Below are positions 20,283-28,062 of a stretch of 64,000 bases of DNA, piece by piece. How positions within the stretch are numbered: the stretch's first letter is position 1; each line of letters starts with the position of its first letter. Origin of the DNA: Bifidobacterium saguinibicoloris (GTDB taxonomy: Bacteria; Actinomycetota; Actinomycetes; Actinomycetales; Bifidobacteriaceae); the NCBI RefSeq assembly GCF_019331725.1, contig NZ_JAHBBF010000003.1, positions 62,001 through 126,000 on the forward strand, written 5' to 3'. The notes below the pieces were generated by a model. It ran no database searches. It was not told where the DNA came from and saw only the letters and a list, made by a program, of their open reading frames with translations. The position numbers and the translations under genes were made by a program.

Positions 20283-21947
20283 TCAGCGTGCGCGCGCAAT
20301 CGCGCCGACGACGTCGGCCGCGCACGTCGCGTGCGCGAACGCGCCCTCGACGTCCTCCTTGCGGAAGGCGAGCGGATCGGACATGTCGAGGCTGACGAGG
20401 TCGCCGGGACGCACGCTCGTCGCCTCGGCGGCGGACGTGTTGCCGTACGTGTCGGCGAACGCGTCCTCCCCCGCCGCGCGCGGCGTGCGGACGGTGACGT
20501 GCGACCAGCTTGCGGCGACGACGTCGGCCGGATACGTGCGTACGAGGGCGGCGCGCAGCCAGGCGCGCGTCGTCGCGGGGGCCTCGTCGGCGGCGCGGGC
20601 GAGCGTCGCGTCGTCGACGAGGCGTTCGGCCTGTCCGGCGGCCGCGAGTTTGGCGAAGACCGACTTCGTCGGCTCGAGCGCCGCCCAGCTCAGGTCGACC
20701 GCGGCGAGGCGCGAGTCGTCCCATGCGGCGCCGGTCTTGCGGCGCAGCTTCTCGAGGAGCTGCCATTTGAGGAGCCATTCGACGCGTCCCGCCTCGGCGC
20801 GCATCGTGAGGCGCGCGTCGTCGTCGGCGTGGCGGATGGCGGCGACGTCGGCGAGCGCCTGTCCCCACATGGCCATGATGTTGCGGGTCTGACGGTCCTC
20901 CCACGCGGGCTCGCCTGTGGTGTCGGTGCCGAGCGTGGCTGCCGCGACCTCGTAGACGGCGCGGCGCAGTTCGACCTGCATGAGCCAGGCGGTGGTCTCG
21001 CCGCCGTTGCCGAGCTTGAGCGGCGCGGACAGGGTCAGGTCGTGGGAGACGGTGTGGACGGCCTCCACCGGGTCGGCGAGCCGGAGCCGGTCGAGCAGCG
21101 TGGGGAGGTCGTAGCCGGCGGCATCCGCGTGTTCGAGCGCCCACAGCAGCATGGAGGTGACGCCGAGCTTGAGCGCCTGCGGCACGTCCATGCGGTTGGC
21201 GTCGCCGACGATGACGTGCAGGCGGCGTTTGTCGCCGGTGGCGTGCGGCTCGTCGCGCGTGTTGATGATGGGCCGGTCGAACGTGGTCTGCAGGCCGATC
21301 TTCGCGTGGATGTAGTCGGCGCGCTGGCTGAGCTGGTATCCGGGGGTCTCGCTCTTCTCGCCGATGCCGACCCTGCCGGAGCCGGCCCAGATCTGGCGGG
21401 AGACGAAGTGGAGGGTCATGAGGGCGGCGACGTCCGCGAACGGGACGGCCCGGTCCATCAGATAGTTCTCGTGCGTGCCCCAGCTGGCGCCCTTGCCGTC
21501 CACGTTGTTGCGGTGCAGCACGATCGGATGTCCGGTCGCGGCGATCTCGGGCGTGGCGCTCGCGGCGCGGGCGGCGGCGAGCATGAGCCGGTCGCCGGCG
21601 TGGTCGTAGGCGACGGCCTCGAACGGGTCGGTGGTCTCCGGCGCGGAGTATTCGGGGTGCGCGTGGTCCACGTAGATGCGTCCGCCGTTGGGCGCGATCA
21701 CGTTGGTGATGTTGAGCTGCGGCGCGTCGGTGAGCATGTCGGGCCGGGCGGCGGCGCGGTCGAGGCGCGTGCCGCGCGCGTCGTTGACCGGGTCCTCCTG
21801 CCGGTAGTCCCAGCGGATGTGACGCGTGTCGTCCGTGGCGGCGGCGCCCACCACGTCGAAGCTCAGCCTGACCGGCTGGCCGTAGGCCACGCCCGGCTGC
21901 GAGACCGCGTATTCGGTTTCCGTTCCCATCACTCGTCTGACGCTCAT
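20283..21947 (-). CDS. dop: Deamidase/depupylase Dop
   Basis: Removes Pup from conjugated proteins and, where Pup ends in Gln, deamidates it. At 554 residues it is longer than PafA, with a conserved insertion after SFDVVGAAATDDTRHIRWDYRQEDP that corresponds to the Dop loop. GTETEYAV, IYVDHAHPEYSAPE with the catalytic Asp, LHRNNVDGKGASWGTHENYL and NTRDEPHA are clear. Pup here already ends in Glu, so depupylation is presumably its main job. It is the first gene of the leftward dop / IMPase-like / pup / pafA cluster. Confidence 0.95.
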   Translation of the reverse strand: MSVRRVMGTETEYAVSQPGVAYGQPVRLSFDVVGAAATDDTRHIRWDYRQEDPVNDARGTRLDRAAARPDMLTDAPQLNITNVIAPNGGRIYVDHAHPEYSAPETTDPFEAVAYDHAGDRLMLAAARAASATPEIAATGHPIVLHRNNVDGKGASWGTHENYLMDRAVPFADVAALMTLHFVSRQIWAGSGRVGIGEKSETPGYQLSQRADYIHAKIGLQTTFDRPIINTRDEPHATGDKRRLHVIVGDANRMDVPQALKLGVTSMLLWALEHADAAGYDLPTLLDRLRLADPVEAVHTVSHDLTLSAPLKLGNGGETTAWLMQVELRRAVYEVAAATLGTDTTGEPAWEDRQTRNIMAMWGQALADVAAIRHADDDARLTMRAEAGRVEWLLKWQLLEKLRRKTGAAWDDSRLAAVDLSWAALEPTKSVFAKLAAAGQAERLVDDATLARAADEAPATTRAWLRAALVRTYPADVVAASWSHVTVRTPRAAGEDAFADTYGNTSAAEATSVRPGDLVSLDMSDPLAFRKEDVEGAFAHATCAADVVGAIARAR

Positions 21948-21965
21948 GTGGTCCCATGATAGACG

Positions 21966-22001
21966 TGCGCCCGGCCCGCCTTGTGGGCGGTGCCGGGCGC
22001 A
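21966..22001 (-). terminator. Terminator of the PTS/epimerase operon
   Basis: A ~15-bp stem with one bulged base: TGCGCCCGGC(C)CGCC against GGCGG(T)GCCGGGCGCA, with a TTGTG loop. It lies 70 bp beyond the epimerase stop on the minus strand. Confidence 0.75.
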
Positions 22002-22072
22002 TGTCCGTCAGGAATGGATCAGGCCGATGGCCTGGGGGCGTGGGTCACGCGGCCCCGAGGGGCCGGCGGGAC

Positions 22073-22789
22073 TCACTTGGCGGTGGTGTACAGGCCGTTG
22101 TCGAACGCGAAGCCGGTGCACTCCTCGTACTCGGAGACCATCTGGTTCCAGGAGGCTTCGATGTCGTCGGTCAGGCCGAACAGGCCGGAGCGGCCGATGA
22201 CGTAGACGTCCGGGTCGGCGTCGGAGATCATCTTCCAGTGGGCCTTGTTGGTGGAGCCGTCCATCTCGATCTCGTAGCCGTAGCCCTTCTCCTCGCGCAG
22301 CTTGCGCAGTTCGACGATCTTGTCGAGCGTCGACTCGAGGAAGCGCTGGCCGGCGAAGCCGGGGTCGATGGTCATGATGGTGATCTTGTCCAGCAGGTCG
22401 ATGTACGGCTTGATGGTCTCGATGGAGGTCTCCGGGTTGAGCACGGCGCCGGCCTTGAGGCCCGCGGCGTGGATCTTGTCGATCATGGAGAAGGCCACGC
22501 CGTTGGCCACCTCGGACGGGAAGCAGATGTAGTCGCACTTGACCTCGATGAGGCGGTCGACCCAGAACGGGGCGTCCATCACCATCATGTGCGCGCTCAT
22601 CGGCACGTCGGAGATCTTGCGCACCTGCTCCACGAACCACGGGGACAGGGTGATGTTCGGCACGAAGTGGCCGTCCATCACGTCGATGTGGAAGGAGTTG
22701 ACCTTGTCGTTCAGGAACGTGATCTGCTCCTTGAACTGGTCGAGGTCCATCGTCATCAGGGACGGGGAGAGCTGAATCTTGCGGGTCAT
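22073..22789 (-). CDS. alsE: D-allulose-6-phosphate 3-epimerase-like (ribulose-phosphate 3-epimerase family)
   Basis: A 238-residue TIM-barrel epimerase. The N-terminal LSPSLMTMDLDQFKEQITFL and FHIDVMDGHFVPNITLSPW match AlsE (allulose-6-phosphate epimerase) better than housekeeping Rpe, which usually has SADFxxLGEE in this place. The catalytic Asp pair is in HIDVMDGH and EMDGSTN, and the phosphate loop is in VIGRSGLFG. Position as the last gene of a PTS operon, 82 bp after IIC, suggests that it isomerises the phosphorylated sugar that IIC imports, giving fructose 6-phosphate if the sugar is allulose. A true Rpe with altered spacing remains an alternative. The specificity is inference; the family is certain. 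Confidence 0.85.
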   Translation of the reverse strand: MTRKIQLSPSLMTMDLDQFKEQITFLNDKVNSFHIDVMDGHFVPNITLSPWFVEQVRKISDVPMSAHMMVMDAPFWVDRLIEVKCDYICFPSEVANGVAFSMIDKIHAAGLKAGAVLNPETSIETIKPYIDLLDKITIMTIDPGFAGQRFLESTLDKIVELRKLREEKGYGYEIEMDGSTNKAHWKMISDADPDVYVIGRSGLFGLTDDIEASWNQMVSEYEECTGFAFDNGLYTTAK

Positions 22790-22871
22790 TGGTAGCTGAT
22801 GCTCCTTAATGTTGCAATGTTCCTTGTTGGTTGTTGTTGCGTGGCCTGTCGTGTCGTCGCGGACGGACGGG

Positions 22872-23990
22872 TCACATGACCTTGATGTCGTCGAGGTCGA
22901 GTTCCTCTTCCTCGGCGGAGGAGGTATTCACCGCGTCGAGCTGGTCGGCCGGGATGTCCTTCTTGATGAGCGCGTAGACCACGCCGGTGACGAACACGTT
23001 GGCGGCGATGGCCAGGAGGCCGACCCACCAGTTGGCGCCCATGGTCGGCAGCATGAGGAAGCCGCCGAACGGGACGGTCGCGCCTTCGCCGTGGGCGAGG
23101 GACATGAGGATGGCGCCTTCCACGCAGCCGCCGAGGCCGGCCGCCACGATGCCGCGGACGAGGTCGTTCATGACGATCGGGATGGTGCCCTCGACGATGT
23201 TGACGACGCCCATCGGGACGGAGGACTTGAGGGTCTCGACCTCTTCACGGGTGTAGATGTTCTTGCGCAGCAGCTTGGCGACGAGGAACGCGAAGCCGAA
23301 GCCGATCGGGGTGGCGGTGTTGGTCAGCTGCAGGGCGGTGACGGCGCCGTTGAGGCCTTCGGCCTGGAGGGTCAGGGCGAACGCGAACGCGGTCTTGTTG
23401 ATCGGGCCGCCGAAGTCGACGATGGACAGGGTGCCGAGCACGGCGCCGAAGATCAGGTTGGACGCGCCGGACATGGACTGCAGCAGGTTGGTCAGCCACT
23501 CGGTGAACCAGGCCACCGGGGTGCCGATGATGTAGACCATGATCAGGCCGGCGGCGAGGGAGGCGAGGAACGGCACGATCAGGGTCGGCATGAGGCCCTT
23601 GGCCCAGGCCGGGACCTTGACGAACTTGATGACGGCGACGGCGAGCCAACCGGCGATGTAGCCGCCGATGATGCCGCCGATGAAGCCGGCGGAGATGGAG
23701 TTGGCCGCGAGGCCGACCACGAAGCCGGGGGCGATGCCGGGCTTGCCGGCGATCGAGAAGGCGATGCCGGTGGCGATGATGACCGGCAGCATGCCCAGGG
23801 CCTTGCCGCCGAGGGTGGCGAGCGCCTGGAAGAAGTCGAACTGGCCGGACACGAGCGCGTCCTGGCTCTTGCCGCCGAACGCCATGCCGATGGCGATGAC
23901 GAAGCCGGCGCCGCACACGATCGGGATCATGTACGAGATTGCGGTGAGCAGATGGCCCTTGAAGTTGGCCGCCTTCCAGAAGTTCTTCAT
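22872..23990 (-). CDS. PTS sugar transporter, EIIC, fructose family
   Basis: The membrane channel component of a phosphotransferase-system importer, 372 residues with about nine or ten hydrophobic segments. Fructose-family features include HLLTAISYMIPIVCGAGFVIAIG, the GIAPGFVVGLAANSISAGFIGGIIGGYIAGW stretch and FGGPINKTAFAFAL (the conserved region around the sugar site). It is a stand-alone IIC: IIB and the IIA proteins are encoded by separate genes just upstream in the operon. The sugar is not known; the epimerase gene downstream points to a ketohexose such as allulose. A short acidic cytoplasmic C-terminus (SSAEEEELDLDDIKVM) is present. Confidence 0.93.
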   Translation of the reverse strand: MKNFWKAANFKGHLLTAISYMIPIVCGAGFVIAIGMAFGGKSQDALVSGQFDFFQALATLGGKALGMLPVIIATGIAFSIAGKPGIAPGFVVGLAANSISAGFIGGIIGGYIAGWLAVAVIKFVKVPAWAKGLMPTLIVPFLASLAAGLIMVYIIGTPVAWFTEWLTNLLQSMSGASNLIFGAVLGTLSIVDFGGPINKTAFAFALTLQAEGLNGAVTALQLTNTATPIGFGFAFLVAKLLRKNIYTREEVETLKSSVPMGVVNIVEGTIPIVMNDLVRGIVAAGLGGCVEGAILMSLAHGEGATVPFGGFLMLPTMGANWWVGLLAIAANVFVTGVVYALIKKDIPADQLDAVNTSSAEEEELDLDDIKVM

Positions 23991-24093
23991 TGCAACTTCC
24001 TTCCTTGTGGTTGTTTCTTGTTCTCTTCTGTTCTGTGTTCTATTCGGTTATGGGGTGGAGGCCGCGCCTTGTGGGCGGGGCCTCACGGCTGTG

Positions 24094-24405
24094 TCACTTG
24101 CCGGCGATCTCGTGCAGCTTGGCGACGAGCTTGTTCGGGGCCTTGATGGCGGTCTCAGTGGAGACCTTGACGACCTTCTTGCCGGCGAAACGGTCCTCGT
24201 TGGCGATCTTGATGTCGACGGCGAGGATGACGATGTCCGCGTCGGCGATGTCCTGGGCGGTCAGCTCGTTCTCGATGCCGATGGTGCCCTGGGTCTCGAT
24301 CTTGACCTCGTCGCCCGCGGCCTTGGCGGCGTCCTCGAGCTTCTGCTGGGCCATGTAGGTGTGGGCGATGCCGACGGTGCAGGCGCTGACTCCGACGATC
24401 TTCAT
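24094..24405 (-). CDS. PTS sugar transporter, EIIB, fructose family
   Basis: A 103-residue IIB domain as a separate protein. The phosphocysteine is Cys9 in VSACTVGIAHTYMAQQ; the usual motif is ACPTGIAHT, so Pro-Thr is replaced by Thr-Val here. It accepts phosphate from IIA and passes it to the sugar during transport by IIC. AAAGGAG lies upstream of ATG 24405. The middle gene of the operon, with 103-bp and 95-bp gaps on its sides. Confidence 0.93.
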   Translation of the reverse strand: MKIVGVSACTVGIAHTYMAQQKLEDAAKAAGDEVKIETQGTIGIENELTAQDIADADIVILAVDIKIANEDRFAGKKVVKVSTETAIKAPNKLVAKLHEIAGK

Positions 24406-24500
24406 GATGGATTCTCCTTTGGTTTGTTGGTTGATTGGTTGGTTATGTTGGTTTCGCGTTGGAAGTGTGTGTGATGCGCGGCGTGGGGCCGCGGGACAGC

Positions 24501-24968
24501 TCAGTCCTGGAAGGCGGCGATGACCTCGTCGGCGTCCTTGGCCTGGAGCAGCGCGTCGACGACGGCCTGCTGGGCCATCTTGCGGGCGAACAGGGAGAGG
24601 AGGCGCAGGTGGTCGTTGGAGCCTTCGCCGGACGCGCCGACGGTGAACATGACGACGAGCTTGGCGCCGGTGTCGTCGAGGGACTCCCAATCGATCTCGT
24701 GGTCGAGGATGGCGATGGCGACGCCGTTGCGCTTGACGGTCTCGCTGCGGCCGTGCGGGATGGCGATGTGGTTGCCGATGCCGGTGGCGCCTTCCTTCTC
24801 ACGGTCGTGCAGGGCGTCGATGAAGGCGTCGACGGACTCGACGTAGCCCTGCTCGAACAGGCGCTCGGCGAGGGTGCGGAACACGTCCTCCTTGGTTTCG
24901 GCCTTGACGTCCGTGAGGATCGTGTTGCGATCGAGCACGTCGTTGAGGGTGAGGGCGTTGTCTGCCAT
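24501..24968 (-). CDS. PTS sugar transporter, EIIA, fructose/mannitol type
   Basis: A 155-residue IIA domain. The phosphorylated His lies in IGNHIAIPHGRSETV, with the second conserved His in the same motif. It has the standard two-domain helix/strand order from LTLNDVLDRNTILTD onwards. It receives phosphate from HPr and passes it to IIB. It is preceded by GAAAGGAAACC. Canonical copy of the two IIA proteins in this operon. Confidence 0.93.
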   Translation of the reverse strand: MADNALTLNDVLDRNTILTDVKAETKEDVFRTLAERLFEQGYVESVDAFIDALHDREKEGATGIGNHIAIPHGRSETVKRNGVAIAILDHEIDWESLDDTGAKLVVMFTVGASGEGSNDHLRLLSLFARKMAQQAVVDALLQAKDADEVIAAFQD

Positions 24969-25068
24969 GATGGTTTCCTTTCTCCTGTGATTGGTCCCGT
25001 ATGGTTGTCGGTTGTTGGTCTTGTGTGGTCGGGGTGCCGCGTCCGTGCGGCCGCGTCCGCCGTGTCCG

Positions 25069-25497
25069 TCAGAGGAAGTTCGATGCGACCTCGTCGCGGT
25101 CTCCCCGGCTGTAGACGCCGATCACGTCGTCGTCGGCCAGCGCGGTGAAGAACCGTTTGACGGCCTCGCCGTCCTCCTCGGATGGCTCCGGCGGCAGCAC
25201 GGTGAACACGAACCGGTCCACCTGCGCCCCCGCGCTCCAGTCGGCGAGCGGCCGGGCGAGCTTGACGAAGAGGAAGACCCCCTCCCCCGCGTCCGGGCAT
25301 GCGGCGTGCGGGATGGCCATGTTCTCCGCGGCGAGCGTGTCGCCCAGGTCCTCGCGCTCCATGAGCGCCTCGGCGAGGCCGCGGCACCGTTCGAGCGGGA
25401 TGAGCCCGTGCTGCGCAAGGTAGACGGCCACGGTGTCGATGAGCGTGCGCTTGTCCGGCGCGGCGAGCGTGGGCTCCCAGATCATGAATCGTCTCAT
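25069..25497 (-). CDS. Second PTS EIIA-type protein, coupled to the PRD regulator
   Basis: A 142-residue IIA-like protein with motif LAAENMAIPHAACPDAGEGV; the single His in AIPHA corresponds to the phosphorylated residue, but the flanking GRS of the transport IIA is missing. Its ATG overlaps the stop of the regulator gene by the ATGA arrangement, so they are translationally coupled. In many MtlR/BglG-type activators a IIA domain is fused to the C-terminus of the regulator. Here it is a split partner, and I infer a role in phosphorylation-dependent control of the regulator rather than transport. Confidence 0.85.
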   Translation of the reverse strand: MRRFMIWEPTLAAPDKRTLIDTVAVYLAQHGLIPLERCRGLAEALMEREDLGDTLAAENMAIPHAACPDAGEGVFLFVKLARPLADWSAGAQVDRFVFTVLPPEPSEEDGEAVKRFFTALADDDVIGVYSRGDRDEVASNFL

Positions 25498-26987
25498 CGG
25501 GCCATCGCCTCCCTGCGGATGCGGTTGGCCTCCTGCTCGAGCCGGTCCTGGTCCTCGAGGGTGAGCATCGCGGACACCACGAGCGTGGGGACCGTGATCT
25601 CCTCGGGCAGGCGGACGGTGGAGACGACCAGGTCGATGTCCGGATGCTTGGCGAGCTCCTGCTTGAGGGTGCGCGAGGAGACGGTCTCGACGATGCGGAA
25701 TCCGGAGAAGCGCTTGGCGATCTTCGCCTGGAGCAGCTGGGCGGTGCCGAGTCCGGTGGTGCACACGAGCAGCAGGTTGAGCGGCATGGGCGCGCGCTCC
25801 ACGGCCTGCGCGAAGTGCACGGTGATGAAGCCGAGCTCCTCGTCGTCGATGTGGGCCAGGCCGCGGCGCTGCTCGATCTCGAGGCAGGCGGCGCTCACCA
25901 CGTTGAACAGGTACGGGTATTCGAGCTTGATCTGCTCGAGCAGGTTGTTGGCCACGCGGATGTTGTTCCGCAGGCGGTTCATCAGCGGCTTCATGTGCAG
26001 CGACAGGTGGGCGAACAGGCCCTGCTTGTCGATGGTGCGGAACGCCGGGTCCTCGGTGACGAGGTCGATGAGCTCGTCGGTGACCTCGCGCACGTCCTCG
26101 GGGATCTCGTGCGGGTCGAGCTGCGCGAAGTCGATGCGCGAGGAGGTGAGGTACTGGTACAGGTAGTAGACCTCGATGCGCGGCAGCGTGGTGCCGAGGT
26201 AGGCGTCGAAGTTGCCGATGACCTTCTCGCACACCTGGGTGACGCCCTTGTGGTGCTCGAGCATGGCCTCGTCGAATTCGCTGGGTTCGCCGTCGTCGAT
26301 GAGCGAGCCGACGCCGCGGAAGCGTTCGATGAGGATGTACAGGTGGGTGAACAGGTTGACGCTGTACGGGTAGGGCACCTCGGCGTGGGTGAGGTCCTCG
26401 ATGAGGTCGAGCTGGTGGGAGACGAACGCCACGTCGCGCTGCTGCACGTCATGGTCGGCGCGCATGAACTGGCCGTTGGCGATCGCGTCGTCGGTGACGA
26501 GCAGGCTGGCCATGGCGCGGCGGATGTCGGTCTCGGTGCCGGACACCCAGATGATGTCGCCGCTGCGGGCGAGCTCGAGCTTGAACTTGGCGAGCATGCG
26601 GCGCAGGGTGCGCAGGTCCACGGCGATGGCGGACTCGCTGATGTAGAACTTGCCCCACAGGTCGTCCATGCGGTACTGCTGGGGAGCGGTGATGAGCAGG
26701 CGCTTGATGATCTCGTCGCGGCGCTCCACGGAGCTCAGCGCGCCGCTCTTCTCGCCTTCGCCGGCGAGGTCGCGCTGGGCGAAGTAGTTGGAGGAGTTGA
26801 GGCGGTAGCCGCGGCCGCGCTGCGACTCGACGATCGGACCGTTCGCGGACTGCTCGTTGACGTGCTTGACGATGCGGGAGATGGTCTTGGTGGACACGCC
26901 GAGGACCGCGGACAGCTCCGTTCCGGGGACGAAATCACGACGGTTCAGCAGGTAGTTGATCAGTGATTTGTTGTATCCGGCCGTCAT
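25494..26987 (-). CDS. PRD-containing transcriptional regulator with IIB-like domain (MtlR/LicR type)
   Basis: A 497-residue regulator. In order: an N-terminal helix-turn-helix (YLLNRRDFVPGTELSAVLGVSTKTISRIVK), a second winged helix (~100-170), PRD1 (~190-290, His in VSHQLDLIEDLTHAEVPY) and PRD2 (~300-400, LFAHLSLHMKPLMNRLRNN and FITVHFAQAVER). A IIB-like domain follows with Cys409 in LLLVCTTGLGTAQLLQ. PRD His and IIB Cys are phosphorylated by PTS proteins, so activity follows sugar availability. It lacks the fused IIA found in relatives; that domain is the next gene. ATG 26987 gives 9-nt spacing from AAGGAGG; ATG 26993 is closer. It is the first gene of the PTS operon. Confidence 0.9.
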   Translation of the reverse strand: MTAGYNKSLINYLLNRRDFVPGTELSAVLGVSTKTISRIVKHVNEQSANGPIVESQRGRGYRLNSSNYFAQRDLAGEGEKSGALSSVERRDEIIKRLLITAPQQYRMDDLWGKFYISESAIAVDLRTLRRMLAKFKLELARSGDIIWVSGTETDIRRAMASLLVTDDAIANGQFMRADHDVQQRDVAFVSHQLDLIEDLTHAEVPYPYSVNLFTHLYILIERFRGVGSLIDDGEPSEFDEAMLEHHKGVTQVCEKVIGNFDAYLGTTLPRIEVYYLYQYLTSSRIDFAQLDPHEIPEDVREVTDELIDLVTEDPAFRTIDKQGLFAHLSLHMKPLMNRLRNNIRVANNLLEQIKLEYPYLFNVVSAACLEIEQRRGLAHIDDEELGFITVHFAQAVERAPMPLNLLLVCTTGLGTAQLLQAKIAKRFSGFRIVETVSSRTLKQELAKHPDIDLVVSTVRLPEEITVPTLVVSAMLTLEDQDRLEQEANRIRREAMAR

Positions 26988-27032
26988 CGCCATTCGCCTC
27001 CTTCGGTGGTCTCCATTGCCTTGCTTCGTTGA

Positions 27033-27048
27033 CATACATCAATGTATG
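27033..27048. promoter_or_regulatory. 16-bp palindrome upstream of PRD regulator gene
   Basis: CATACAT-CA-ATGTATG, a perfect 7-bp inverted repeat, about 45 bp upstream of the regulator start. It is AT-rich and distinct from the neighbouring TGTCCGTTG sites. It could be the regulator operon's promoter or an operator for a dimeric protein. Confidence 0.45.
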
Positions 27049-27066
27049 ACAGCCTTGCAGCCGAAA

Positions 27067-27287
27067 AGTCCGTTGCAGCGACACATCTTTGTCCGTTGGC
27101 TAGGGACATTGCAACTTGTCCGTTGGCAACGGACAATCGCGTGTCCGTTGGCTGCGACATGGTCCCGTGTCCGTTGCCAAAAGCCCGGAACGGTGCGCCA
27201 CGCCGCCCTCCACGGCCTCCGTCCGCCCTACGATGGGAGACGAGGGACGGGGTGTGTCCCTTGGGCAACGGACATCCGTTGAGGACA
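27067..27287. promoter_or_regulatory. Cluster of six to seven TGTCCGTTG-type operator sites
   Basis: The 345-bp divergent interval between the PTS operon and a HAD phosphatase holds repeated palindromic elements. The best is TGTCCGTTGGCAACGGACA at 27117-27135 (perfect 9-1-9 inverted repeat). Related copies: 27067-27083, 27090-27108, 27142-27159, 27168-27180 (half-site), 27255-27274 and 27274-27287 (half-site). Dense repeated palindromes in a divergent promoter region are typical of cooperative operator binding. The binding protein is unknown; the adjacent PRD regulator is the obvious candidate. The rest of the interval (27181-27254) shows no feature. Confidence 0.65.
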
Positions 27288-27332
27288 TTCATAAGGACGT
27301 CCATAAGGACATTGCTACGGGAAGGAAACGCG

Positions 27333-28046
27333 ATGAAGGGTTGGCCCGGTGAGAGGGAACTGACGGTGCCGTTCGACGAGGTGCTCGCGCTCGACGCGTC
27401 CGCCGCGCACGAGGGGGCGCCGATCCGCGACGTGATCTTCGATTTCGGCAACGTGCTGGTCGATTGGGATCCGGAGGCGCTGTTCATGCCACGGTATTCG
27501 CATGAGCGCGTCGAGGCGTTCCTCGACAACGACGTCTCCGGCTTCTACGACGCGTGCGACCGCATGGACTGCGGCATGAGTCCGGAGGACGGCATCGCGT
27601 GGATGCGCGAGACTCACGGCGAACGCTGGGCGGAGATGCTCACGTACTATTTCGACAACTTCCTCGACTCGCTCACCGGCACGATCCCCGGCATGCGCGT
27701 GCTCGTCGACGACGTCAAGGCCGCGGGACTCGGCGTGTGGGGTCTGTCCAACTGGCAGAGCCAGACCATCGGCATGGCCGAGGACGCGTACGCCGTCCTG
27801 CGCGCGCTGGACGGGCGCGTCATCTCCGGCGAGGTGCGCCTGCGCAAGCCGGACAAGGCCATCTACCGCAAGGCGTTGGAGACGTTCAGCATCGACGAGG
27901 CCACCGCCGTGTTCGTGGACGACAGGGCGTCGAACGTCATCGGCGCGAATCGGGCGGGCCTGCGCTGCATCCGCTTCCGCGACGAGCGCGGCTTGAGACA
28001 GACGCTCATCACGGCCGGCGTGCCGATCCCGCAGGTCGCCGACTGA
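27333..28046 (+). CDS. HAD-superfamily IA hydrolase (YihX-like sugar phosphatase), copy 1
   Basis: A 237-residue HAD phosphatase. Motif I is VIFDFGNVLVDWD with nucleophile Asp37; the usual second Asp is replaced by Gly39, as in the YihX/epoxide-hydrolase-like branch. Motif II is WGLSNW, motif III the Lys in RLRKPDKAIY, and motif IV VFVDDRASNVIGAN. YihX-type enzymes act on sugar phosphates such as glucose 1-phosphate. A second copy lies at 32459-33172, and both start MKGWPGE. Its promoter region contains the TGTCCGTTG sites, so it may be coregulated with the PTS operon. GAAGGA precedes ATG 27333. Confidence 0.88.
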   Translation: MKGWPGERELTVPFDEVLALDASAAHEGAPIRDVIFDFGNVLVDWDPEALFMPRYSHERVEAFLDNDVSGFYDACDRMDCGMSPEDGIAWMRETHGERWAEMLTYYFDNFLDSLTGTIPGMRVLVDDVKAAGLGVWGLSNWQSQTIGMAEDAYAVLRALDGRVISGEVRLRKPDKAIYRKALETFSIDEATAVFVDDRASNVIGANRAGLRCIRFRDERGLRQTLITAGVPIPQVAD

Positions 28047-28062
28047 CGGCGTTCCGGAGGCG

